A DNA stretch of 64,000 bases, taken from assembly GCF_022807975.1 (NCBI RefSeq), contig NZ_CP094358.1:3100001-3164000 (forward strand), written 5' to 3'. The translations under genes were made by a program, and so were the position numbers. Origin of the DNA: Abyssalbus ytuae. GTDB taxonomy: Bacteria > Bacteroidota > Bacteroidia > Flavobacteriales > Flavobacteriaceae. The notes under the pieces are model-generated. The model saw only the letters and a list, made by a program, of their open reading frames with translations, did no database searches and had not been told where the DNA came from. Of the stretch, positions 46,803 through 53,841 are shown in pieces (within the stretch, counting starts at the first letter, position 1; each line of letters opens with the position of its first letter).

Positions 46803-47501
46803 TTAATTCTCTTTCAAAAAAATTTTTTCACGTTCATCCATCCATTCATCAATGTGTTTAAGTTTCAACGTATCTCCTTTAGAGATAATCCAATCCTTAC
46901 ATTCTTTCATCTCTTTAATAAGAATACTATCTTCAACTTTTTCATAAATATTAATATATGGCTCATTCTGAAAAGGCCATCTGGGACCTCCAAGCCGAAC
47001 AGCAGCGTACATTATTCCTGCGGTGGTAATATCAGTACCATTATTAATACAGGCTTTGTAGAACATATGATGAGTATCTTCCCATCTTTCGGTATGATAA
47101 GAGGTGGCATTTTCATTGGCTATTGCACAGTAGGCATCGTGGAGAATGGCTGCAAATAGAAAATCCTTATTCAATTTTCCTCCAAAGAAACTTTCAAAAA
47201 GAGACGGGATAGAAGCTCCATCTGTAATTGTTCCTACAGGAGCTATCCAGATTTTTCCTTCCGGATCTCTATAATTAATTTCTACAGGAACATTAAAATA
47301 TCCATCTTCTCTTTTAATTAAATCAATAAGAGTAGTGTGAGAGGGGTTAAAAGGTTGATCTTCTATAATTGAATCAGGTTTGACATCTATATTTAATTTT
47401 TGTTTTTTAGAAGGATTCAATTCACAAGAAGAAATATTTATTGTTAAAATAGCAATTGTTAACACATTGATAAAATTTTTCCAAAAAGATATCCGGCACA
47501 T
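46803..47501 (-). CDS. DUF1353-domain lipoprotein
   Basis: A 232-residue protein. The signal peptide has a lipobox-like NISSC with Cys at residue 26, so it is probably an envelope lipoprotein. The central part (about residues 60-160) has the DUF1353 pattern: IWIAPVGTITDGASIPSLFE followed by FAAILHDAYC and a conserved His/Tyr stretch (TERWEDTHHMFYKACI). DUF1353 proteins are short, often phage- or mobile-element-associated, and of unknown function; the conserved DGAS and HD residues suggest an enzymatic site. The C-terminus is polar and helical. It lies between the IS and a promoter-like motif 160 bp upstream (47661-47674), and its start at 47501 fits that motif's direction. Confidence 0.75.
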   Translation of the reverse strand: MCRISFWKNFINVLTIAILTINISSCELNPSKKQKLNIDVKPDSIIEDQPFNPSHTTLIDLIKREDGYFNVPVEINYRDPEGKIWIAPVGTITDGASIPSLFESFFGGKLNKDFLFAAILHDAYCAIANENATSYHTERWEDTHHMFYKACINNGTDITTAGIMYAAVRLGGPRWPFQNEPYINIYEKVEDSILIKEMKECKDWIISKGDTLKLKHIDEWMDEREKIFLKEN

Positions 47502-47660
47502 AATTTTAATCCTTTTATATTAAATTTAAGCAATAAATATAAGGTTTAACGGGAGAATGTAAAAAATAAAATAAGGAAGGCATATGTATTTTATTCTCCT
47601 AAATTAACATTATTTATACGAAAATAGTTAATACATACAGATTAGTAAAGAGAAAATTGG

Positions 47661-47674
47661 GTATACAAAAAGTT
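47661..47674 (-). promoter_or_regulatory. Promoter-like motif upstream of the DUF1353 lipoprotein gene
   Basis: The minus strand reads ACTTTTTGTATACC, with TACTAA 18 nt after TTTTG. It is 160 bp from the start codon of the DUF1353 gene, pointing towards it. A block TAATGTTAATTTAGGAG further downstream resembles the sequence just before the cassette hairpins. Confidence 0.45.
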
Positions 47675-47765
47675 ACAGATTAACAATTCTATAATAATAA
47701 GGAGTCAGAAAGCCTTTAATTTAAAAGAAGGTGAAAGAAGATAAGAACAATAGGTAGTTGAGAAT

Positions 47766-47963
47766 TTAATCATAAACATTTAATAATGAAACGGCATTTT
47801 TCCTCTCCACTCTTTTATTTTCTATTTCTTTTCTTATTTTTTCCAATTCCCTGACAATTTCTTTCAGGTCATTTTCTTTTTGTTGGTAATAGGAATATTG
47901 GCCGGCACAAAAACCAATTAATAAAAGAACCATACAGGCAATAACTATTTTCAATCTTTGCAT
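47766..47963 (-). CDS. Small single-pass membrane protein with coiled coil
   Basis: A 65-residue protein. A hydrophobic segment at residues 5-21 (KIVIACMVLLLIGFCAG) is followed by a heptad-patterned, charged helix (about 28-58, LKEIVRELEKIRKEIENKR). No family is recognised. The membrane-plus-coiled-coil design and a promoter-like motif 177 bp upstream in the right orientation (48140-48153) support a real gene. Confidence 0.55.
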   Translation of the reverse strand: MQRLKIVIACMVLLLIGFCAGQYSYYQQKENDLKEIVRELEKIRKEIENKRVERKNAVSLLNVYD

Positions 47964-48139
47964 AACCTCATATTTTATAATTATGAAATAGAGAGAGAGG
48001 ATAATTTATACAATCAACATCCTAACCTTTGGCATTCACATTCATATGGGCGACTAAGCTATTGAGTGGCTAAAGTGATACATAGCTTTATAATAAAGTG
48101 TAAAAATATATTTCATAAGACTAAGTAAAAAATAATTAA

Positions 48140-48153
48140 GGTATACAAAAAGT
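48140..48153 (-). promoter_or_regulatory. Promoter-like motif upstream of the small membrane protein gene
   Basis: The minus strand reads ACTTTTTGTATACC, with TACTTA exactly 18 nt after TTTTG. It points to the gene starting at 47963. Confidence 0.45.
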
Positions 48154-48191
48154 GATGATTCTTTGTGTGTGTTATTTTTTGTTTGTTCACT

Positions 48192-48221
48192 TATTGTAAC
48201 TAAATAGACACCTATTGTAAC
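48192..48221. promoter_or_regulatory. Two 9-bp direct repeats (TATTGTAAC) 21 bp apart
   Basis: TATTGTAAC occurs at 48192-48200 and 48213-48221, on the same face of the helix, about 90 bp before the TraN-like start. The 9-12-9 layout is that of binding sites for LytTR-type response regulators, though the sequence is not the classical consensus. It could equally be a site for another regulator that binds as a head-to-tail dimer. Confidence 0.4.
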
Positions 48222-48307
48222 CTATATTTTTTTTAAAGATAGGAAGGGGACTCTATTTTTATCCTTGAAATTTTGAATAGGCAACCGCACTGGCGGAATA
48301 ATGTAAA

Positions 48308-49243
48308 ATGAAACTTCTGAATTTATATATATGTGCTTTTTCAGTCTGTATGGCTATAGCTCAAAAGCAAAAAACCATCAATGTGGGCAGTGACGAAAGT
48401 GTGAGTTTGTTTTTTCCTTCTGCTATTGTACAGGCAAGAAACACCAGTGATTATTTCAATTTTAATTATCAACAGGAAGAAGAAGGCAATTTAGGAATGT
48501 TAACAGGGAACAAAGGGCCTGATAGTAACTTGGTTGTTTTTACAGAAGATGGAGAAATATACAACTTTCTTTTACATTTTAAAGAAAAACTGGATACTCT
48601 TAGCTATGACATTAATAAAAAGAGTTCTATAAGAAACGGTGATTCTCCGCAACCAAAATACCCTTTTTATAAAATTTCAGATGAAAAAAATATAAGAAGT
48701 AGTGTAAATATTCCTGATTCTATTTCCAGAGAAGGTGTAAACATTAAATCCAAAAAAAATAATAGTTCTTATTCCTCAAAACATAGAATTAGCAAGCTTT
48801 ATGAGGAGAGTCCCCAGATGTATTATAAAAAGTTTTGCACTTATTTAATTAGCAGAAAACAAAAGGTCTTCCGGGTGTTGGTTAAAAAAGAGGGTTTAAA
48901 GATTAAGCTCACGAATGTAAAGCGTAATAAAGACGAAATGTATTTTGTCTTTACCGTAGAAAATCTATCCGATCAGGATTATCCATTGGAAGCCATGCGA
49001 TTTTATATTTCAACCAGAGATGTAGAAAGTGGGAATTTATTGGCAGAGGATAAAGAAAAAGAGTGTTTGTATTCTTACAGTGAACCTGGTATTATTCAGG
49101 GAAACAGCAGAAATAATATTGTGTATGTACTTCGGAAATTTTCGGTTAAAAATGATGAAAGTCTTTTAGTCAGATTTTATCTAAATAAAGAAGAAAATCT
49201 TGAATTGTATATGGAGAATAGTATAGTTAATAACCCTAATTAA
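48308..49243 (+). CDS. TraN-like (DUF4138) protein, orphan
   Basis: A 311-residue protein. The signal peptide covers about residues 1-18 (CAFSVCMAIAQ). The N-terminal half contains VSLFFPSAIVQARNTSDYF and NLVVFTEDGEIYNFLLHF; the C-terminal half has MYFVFTVENLSDQDYPLEAMRFYIS and NIVYVLRKFSVKNDESLLVRFYL. This two-part pattern matches TraN/DUF4138 proteins of Bacteroidota conjugative transposons, where TraN is an envelope component of the mating apparatus. No other tra genes, relaxase or integrase are visible in the window; only a TraO-like gene follows 8 bp downstream. It is intact, so it is either a recent remnant or a domesticated pair with an envelope function. The assignment rests on motif memory and not on a search. 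Confidence 0.7.
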   Translation: MKLLNLYICAFSVCMAIAQKQKTINVGSDESVSLFFPSAIVQARNTSDYFNFNYQQEEEGNLGMLTGNKGPDSNLVVFTEDGEIYNFLLHFKEKLDTLSYDINKKSSIRNGDSPQPKYPFYKISDEKNIRSSVNIPDSISREGVNIKSKKNNSSYSSKHRISKLYEESPQMYYKKFCTYLISRKQKVFRVLVKKEGLKIKLTNVKRNKDEMYFVFTVENLSDQDYPLEAMRFYISTRDVESGNLLAEDKEKECLYSYSEPGIIQGNSRNNIVYVLRKFSVKNDESLLVRFYLNKEENLELYMENSIVNNPN

Positions 49244-49251
49244 TTTATTTT

Positions 49252-49788
49252 ATGAAGAAAATTATTTTTATTATTTTATGTATAAGTGTATATAAAATAG
49301 AAGCACAAAGTTACGGTTCGTCTCTTGGTGTAAATGCTGGATATGCTGAGGATGGTATAGGAATTATGGCCGAATATAATTACTATGTCAGCCGGTTTAA
49401 CTCAGTACATATATCCGGATATATGTCTTTTGCAAATTATAAATACGAAGATATTGATGTTCCGTATGCTTTATATTCACTTCAAGTAGGATATACTCAA
49501 AATATATGGAGAAATCATTTTAGGCGCAATATTAAGATTTCAGGATTAGGGGGTGTTCAGGTAGGTTATGAATCAATTAATAATGGTAAGGAAAGTCTAT
49601 GGACAGGTGATATTGTAACTAGTGAAAGTAAGATTATATACGGAGCCTATCTTGGAGCGGAAATTGATCTGTTGTTAGGGGATGATTTTTCATTTATTAT
49701 AAGAGCGAATGAAAATTTTCATATAAATAGTGATGTGGGAAATTTAACTATGTTTGCCGGTATTGGCATTCGTTATTATATTTATTGA
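49252..49788 (+). CDS. TraO-like outer-membrane beta-barrel protein, orphan
   Basis: A 178-residue protein. The signal peptide covers residues 1-18 (ending YKIEAQ). About eight amphipathic beta strands follow, including GIMAEYNYYVSRF, LYSLQVGYTQNIW, KIIYGAYLGAEIDLLLG and FAGIGIRYYIY. The aromatic C-terminal end is typical of outer-membrane barrels. Size, strand order and the position after a TraN-like gene match TraO of Bacteroidota conjugative elements. An 8-bp gap makes translational coupling likely. The role outside a full transfer operon is unknown. Confidence 0.68.
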   Translation: MKKIIFIILCISVYKIEAQSYGSSLGVNAGYAEDGIGIMAEYNYYVSRFNSVHISGYMSFANYKYEDIDVPYALYSLQVGYTQNIWRNHFRRNIKISGLGGVQVGYESINNGKESLWTGDIVTSESKIIYGAYLGAEIDLLLGDDFSFIIRANENFHINSDVGNLTMFAGIGIRYYIY

Positions 49789-49841
49789 TGGGAAAAACTT
49801 CCCTAACCTCGATTTTAAATGTTAATTAAGATTTTTTATCA

Positions 49842-49888
49842 ATGAGGCATGTGATTAATTTAGTTATATTAAATTTTTCGTGCCTCAT
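49842..49888 (+). terminator. Terminator-like hairpin after the TraO-like gene
   Basis: ATGAGGCA (49842-49849) pairs with TGCCTCAT (49881-49888) and TTTTAAT follows. The 31-nt loop is AT-rich. It is the most likely end of the TraN/TraO transcript. Confidence 0.5.
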
Positions 49889-50141
49889 TTTTAATAAAAT
49901 AATAGTGAAAAAGGAAATTACTATTTTATGTTAATTATATACTCTACATATTTTAATTAAAATAAATGCCATCCAGAGATTCAAAAAAGTTCATGCCCTT
50001 TCTTTACAAGGTAAAAGATATCTGTAAAACTATCACCTTCCCATTTGCCATATTATTAGTGTTTTTGGAATAAAGTTGGGAAATAAATAATCTTTAAGTC
50101 ACTTTTAGAAAGTCTCCCTTTTTATCACAAGATTAAAAATC

Positions 50142-50168
50142 AGAACCTGCTTAAGGTTCTTGTTTTTT
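50142..50168 (+). terminator. Rho-independent terminator, + strand, with no gene assigned
   Basis: AGAACCT (50142-50148) and AGGTTCT (50154-50160) form a 7-bp stem with a 5-nt loop and then TGTTTTTTT. No gene ends just before it, so it may end a read-through transcript from 49788 or an unseen small RNA in 49890-50140. Confidence 0.55.
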
Positions 50169-50415
50169 TATTCATAAAGTAATTTATGTACAGATTTTAT
50201 GATGATATCCGAGTATCCTTGAGTTTTTTGTAAGTTCTTAAACCTTGTCTTTTTGAAAAGAAATATGTTTCATGTTCCTCCTTACTCGTCATGGTAAGGA
50301 GAGTATAAGTCTTAGGAAAAATAAAGGGTGAAGGTAATGAATGTTTTGTTTTTTTAAGATGATAATTTTTTAAACTTTTCTATTTTAGAAAAGCATCTTA
50401 TCGGAGATATTAAAA

Positions 50416-50452
50416 ACAAAAAAGCTTTCGGATTTAACGAAAGCTTTTTTGT
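50416..50452 (-). terminator. Terminator of the tRNA-Val gene
   Basis: A perfect 15-bp stem (50416-50430 with 50438-50452, sequence ACAAAAAAGCTTTCG and its complement) closes a 7-nt loop. It starts 4 bp after the tRNA 3' end in the direction of transcription. The stem itself contains the T-run. Confidence 0.75.
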
Positions 50453-50456
50453 TATG

Positions 50457-50531
50457 TGGGCCCTACTGGATTCGAACCAGTGACCCCCTGCTTGTAAGGC
50501 AGGTGCTCTGAACCAGCTGAGCTAAGAGCCC
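50457..50531 (-). tRNA. tRNA-Val, anticodon TAC
   Basis: The 75-nt cloverleaf is complete on the minus strand. The 5' acceptor strand GGGCTCT pairs with AGGGCCC (one G-T pair). There is a D arm GCTC..GAGC, an anticodon stem CCTGC/GCAGG around CTTACAA (anticodon TAC, reading GTA and related valine codons), and a T arm with GGTTCGAATCC. The discriminator is A, and CCA is not encoded, as is usual in this phylum. No tandem tRNAs are present. Confidence 0.95.
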
Positions 50532-50597
50532 TAATTGCTTTATTGCGGTTGCAAATATAGAACAGTTTTTTAATCTACCAAAAGAAAAAAAGAAAAA

Positions 50598-51806
50598 TTA
50601 AATTATTTCTGCAACAACAAAAGTGCTTCCGCCCACATATATTAAATCATCTTTATTTGCTTTTTGTAGTGATTTGTTGTAAGCTTCTGAAACAGAGTTA
50701 AAAACCTTTCCGTTTAACCCAAAAACATGTGCCATTTCAAATAAGTTCTTTACGCTTAATCCTCTGTCAATTTTTGGAGAGCAAAAATAATAAATTGCCT
50801 CTTCTGGGAATAAGGGTAAAATATTATCTAATTTTTTATCCTTTACAAAACCTAAAACTATATGCAGCTTATTATATTTTTCTTTTTTTAGCTGTTTTAT
50901 TACTATTTCTATTCCTTCTTTATTGTGGGCAGTATCTGCGACTATTTTAGGAGATATATTCAAAATTTGCCATCTGCCTTTTAAATTTGTGTTCTTAATA
51001 ACGTTGAGAAGACCTTTTGTAATGTGGCTCTTTTTTACTTTTAAACTATTTAATTGATTGATTACCGACACTACTCCCTTTATATTTTTGGACTGATATT
51101 CTCCTAATAAATCAGTTTTATAAATTTCATTATTGCTAAAGGCCGGAATAAGCTGAGCATCATTTTGAAGGGCAACATTTTTAAAAACTTCAAATGTTTC
51201 CTCATTGTATTCGCTTATAACTACCGGTACACCCTGTTTTATAATGCCGGCTTTTTCAAAAGCAATTTTAGGCAAAGTATCACCTAATATATCGGTGTGA
51301 TCATATCCTATGTTAGTAATTAAACATACTTCGGGTTTTATGATATTTGTTGAATCAAATCGTCCTCCTAGCCCTACTTCTATGATGGCAATGTCTACTT
51401 TTTTTGAGGCAAAGAAGGAAAAAGCCATTCCCGTGGTCATTTCAAAGAAGGAAAGGTTGTTTTCTTCTAAGAAACTTTTATTTTTTTTAATAAAATTGAT
51501 TACATACTGTTTGCTAACCTCTTTACCATTAATTTTTATTCTCTCTCTAAAATCTTTGAGATGAGGTGAAGAATATAACCCTACTTTATAACCGGCTTCC
51601 TGTAATATAGAGGCAATCATATGGGAAGAAGATCCTTTTCCATTTGTTCCGGCAACGTGAATTGTTTTTATTAGAGTATGAGGTTTTCCAAGCCTATCGG
51701 AAAGTTTCAAAATATTATCAAGCTTAGCCTTTAATGCTGTTTTGCCTTGTTTTTGGTACATAGGCAACCGGCTATACATCCATTGCAAAGTTTCTGAATA
51801 TGTCAT
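50598..51806 (-). CDS. folC: Bifunctional folylpolyglutamate synthase/dihydrofolate synthase
   Basis: A 402-residue Mur-ligase-fold enzyme. The ATP-binding loop AGTNGKGSSSHM is near residues 52-63. The family signatures VGLYSSPHLKDFRERI and EVGLGGRFDSTN follow, then GYDHTDILGDTLPKIAFEKAGI. A C-terminal glutamate-ligase domain includes KGRWQIL, VADTAHNKEGI and VLGFVKDKK. It adds glutamate to dihydropteroate and to folates in the cytosol. Length and motifs are complete. It is the last gene of a minus-strand run with nhaD, ExbB/ExbD-type and TonB-type genes (12 bp after the TonB gene), a common flavobacterial neighbourhood without an obvious functional link. Confidence 0.95.
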   Translation of the reverse strand: MTYSETLQWMYSRLPMYQKQGKTALKAKLDNILKLSDRLGKPHTLIKTIHVAGTNGKGSSSHMIASILQEAGYKVGLYSSPHLKDFRERIKINGKEVSKQYVINFIKKNKSFLEENNLSFFEMTTGMAFSFFASKKVDIAIIEVGLGGRFDSTNIIKPEVCLITNIGYDHTDILGDTLPKIAFEKAGIIKQGVPVVISEYNEETFEVFKNVALQNDAQLIPAFSNNEIYKTDLLGEYQSKNIKGVVSVINQLNSLKVKKSHITKGLLNVIKNTNLKGRWQILNISPKIVADTAHNKEGIEIVIKQLKKEKYNKLHIVLGFVKDKKLDNILPLFPEEAIYYFCSPKIDRGLSVKNLFEMAHVFGLNGKVFNSVSEAYNKSLQKANKDDLIYVGGSTFVVAEII

Positions 51807-51818
51807 AAGGAAAAAGGC

Positions 51819-52676
51819 TTATTCTCCCAGCCTGAAGTTTACTACTACAAAACCTATTTGACGGTCAGGTGCATTTGAATCAACATTCCACCTGTGCATA
51901 AATGCTGTTTTTTTTGCCGGTTCTAATAAACACGGGTCGTTATTACTGGTACCTTTTACACCGGGGGTAGCTGCAATAACATTTCCATTTCTATCAACTT
52001 CAATTTTAACTACTACTGTTCCAGATTCATTACATTCTTGTTGAACTTTTCCCCTGGACAATAATTTTCTTCCCTTAAGACCATATCCGGCATCATTTCC
52101 GGCTCCAGAACCGGGGGCTCCGTAATAACTGGTTGCATAAGGATCACCTTCAGGATTTCCTTTATTTCCTGGTTTATTATTATTACCTTCATTAGATGAT
52201 GTTGAACCATCCTGTGCTTTAGTGCTATTAATTATGCTAGATAATGCATCTGTAGTAGATTTTGAAGGTTTTTGAGGTTCTTCAACAGGTTTTTCAACTT
52301 TCTTAGGTTCTTCAACTACATTGATATTTTCCTTTGGAATACTTTTTTCAGGTTTAATTACAGGAACCTCTTCTGTTTTTTGGGTAATAACTTCTTCTGT
52401 TTTTTCTTGGGTAAGCGAAGAGTTTTCCCGGGGTAATATTTTTTCTTCTTCTACAACATCTATTTCCTGGGGTTGTATACTTGTTTTAGGTTTTTCTAAG
52501 GTAGGTTTATTACCGCTGCCAAAATCGGTATTTCCAAAATTAATGGAAATACCTCTTTCAATTGGCGTATCGGTATAATTTAGTCCCAGATAAAACATAA
52601 GAAAAATAATAACAGCCAGTAAAAAACTGGAAAGGGTAAAAGACTTTTTCTTGTGCTTTGTGTCTAAAAAGGACAT
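51819..52676 (-). CDS. TonB-type energy transducer
   Basis: A 285-residue protein. A single N-terminal transmembrane helix (about residues 14-32, FTLSSFLLAVIIFLMFYLGL) is followed by a long Pro/Lys/Glu-rich periplasmic linker (about 50-150) with repeats such as KTEEVPVIKPEKS. A Gly/Asn-rich stretch comes next, then a C-terminal TonB-like domain (about 205-285) with GTVVVKIEVDRNGNVIAA and a final beta strand FVVVNFRLGE. It would couple the proton-channel pair encoded upstream to outer-membrane receptors or envelope processes. The gene starts 11 bp after ExbD and ends 12 bp before folC. Confidence 0.88.
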   Translation of the reverse strand: MSFLDTKHKKKSFTLSSFLLAVIIFLMFYLGLNYTDTPIERGISINFGNTDFGSGNKPTLEKPKTSIQPQEIDVVEEEKILPRENSSLTQEKTEEVITQKTEEVPVIKPEKSIPKENINVVEEPKKVEKPVEEPQKPSKSTTDALSSIINSTKAQDGSTSSNEGNNNKPGNKGNPEGDPYATSYYGAPGSGAGNDAGYGLKGRKLLSRGKVQQECNESGTVVVKIEVDRNGNVIAATPGVKGTSNNDPCLLEPAKKTAFMHRWNVDSNAPDRQIGFVVVNFRLGE

Positions 52677-52687
52677 TATATTTTAAT

Positions 52688-53074
52688 TTATTTTGGCCTC
52701 ACCGCAAGAACTACTTTATAATTATTACGATTGGCAATATCCATAACTAATACTGCATGCTCTACCGGCACACTTTCTTCTGCACGTAATATGATTGTTG
52801 GTTTTGGGTGGTCTTTTAGCATCCGCTTAAGTTCCGTCTCCAAAAACTCTGCACTCACAGGTTGTGCATTAATATAATATTGTAAGTTTCTGTTAATACT
52901 TACAGATACATTCTCATTGTTTGTGGCTTTCCCTTTTGCCTTTGGCAAAAGTAAATCCAATGTGTTTTGAGCATTCGAAGTAAGCATAAAGAAAATCAAT
53001 AACAGGAAAACAATATCTGTCATTGAGCTCATACTAAACTCCGGTGATACTTTGTTTGTTCCTCTTAACTTCAT
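52688..53074 (-). CDS. exbD: ExbD/TolR family biopolymer transport protein
   Basis: A 128-residue protein with the family layout. A short cytoplasmic N-terminus (SPEFSMSSMTD) carries the critical Asp at the start of the single transmembrane helix (DIVFLLLIFFMLTS). A periplasmic domain ending PTIILRAEESVPVEHAVLVMDIANRNNYKVVLAVRP follows. It forms the stator with the ExbB/TolQ-type protein encoded 13 bp upstream, using the proton gradient to drive TonB. Confidence 0.92.
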   Translation of the reverse strand: MKLRGTNKVSPEFSMSSMTDIVFLLLIFFMLTSNAQNTLDLLLPKAKGKATNNENVSVSINRNLQYYINAQPVSAEFLETELKRMLKDHPKPTIILRAEESVPVEHAVLVMDIANRNNYKVVLAVRPK

Positions 53075-53087
53075 AGTACAAAATTTA

Positions 53088-53777
53088 TTATACCGGTTCG
53101 TTTAAAAGGTCTAAAAATTCTACCACATTTGCTTCCATATTATGAACAACTTTTCCGGTTCTGGTAACAAGATGGTTATAACCTATATAAGCCACAATAC
53201 CTACAATTAAACCAGCTACAGTGGTTGTCATCGCAGTATAAATACCACTGGCCAACATACCCATTTCTGCCTGGCCGCCTGCAGTTGCCATTTGATGAAA
53301 AGCAAGAACCATACCAATTACTGTACCTAAGAAACCAATCATTGGTGCAGCACCGGCTATTGTTGCTAAAACATTTACATTTTTTTCCAGTTTATAGACT
53401 TCAAGGGTACCTGCATTTTCTATGGCCTTGTTAATATCGTCCAAGGGTTTTCCAATTCTTGAAATCCCTTTTTCAATTAATCTGGAAACCGGAGAGTCAG
53501 AAGTATGGCATAATTCTTTAGCCGCTTCAATTTTTCCATTGGAAATATTATCCTTAATCTGATCCATAAATCCTTTATCTACTTTAGAAGCAGCATTTAT
53601 TGCAAATACTCTTTCAAAATAAATAAATAAAGCATAGAACAACAGAAGTAATAAAAAACCAATTATTATTATACTTCCTGTACCTCCGTTAAATACCAAT
53701 TCTATAATTGATATGCTGCTGTCTTCAGGTACTACTTCCGTAGCAACTTCCTGAACTGTGTCTTGAAATAAAAACAT
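53088..53777 (-). CDS. exbB: MotA/TolQ/ExbB-type proton channel protein
   Basis: A 229-residue protein with three transmembrane helices (about residues 32-52, 130-150 and 172-195). The conserved MotA/ExbB signature VLATIAGAAPMIGFLGTVIGMV and AMTTTVAGLIVGIVAYIGYNHLV line the proton path. It assembles with the ExbD-type protein in the cytoplasmic membrane. An unusually long N-terminus (QDTVQEVATEVVPEDSS) faces the periplasm, which is common in Bacteroidota ExbB. It begins 64 bp after nhaD, so it may be read through from that gene or have its own promoter. Confidence 0.92.
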   Translation of the reverse strand: MFLFQDTVQEVATEVVPEDSSISIIELVFNGGTGSIIIIGFLLLLLFYALFIYFERVFAINAASKVDKGFMDQIKDNISNGKIEAAKELCHTSDSPVSRLIEKGISRIGKPLDDINKAIENAGTLEVYKLEKNVNVLATIAGAAPMIGFLGTVIGMVLAFHQMATAGGQAEMGMLASGIYTAMTTTVAGLIVGIVAYIGYNHLVTRTGKVVHNMEANVVEFLDLLNEPV

Positions 53778-53841
53778 AATATCTAAGTTAACGATTAATT
53801 TGGGTGCATTATTACACGGGTTAATATATAATTTATTTGGT

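Larger units (their letters stand above)
47964..48307. other. Divergent intergenic region before the TraN-like gene
   Basis: This 344-bp region holds the minus-strand promoter-like motif (48140-48153) and, 50-60 bp to its right, the pair of direct repeats described separately. No gene is seen. Confidence 0.5.
49789..50456. other. Intergenic region with two terminator-like hairpins between the TraO-like gene and tRNA-Val
   Basis: No gene is seen in these 668 bp. A small GGGAA/TTCCC hairpin follows the TraO stop. A longer-looped hairpin (49842-49888) and a compact one (50142-50160) both end in T-runs on the + strand. The tRNA terminator occupies 50416-50452. Confidence 0.6.

Noticed and set aside
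50457-50531. tRNA-Val as an att site of an integrated element
   Set aside because: I found no repeat of the tRNA 3' end in the neighbouring sequence and no integrase gene, so integration is only a possibility.
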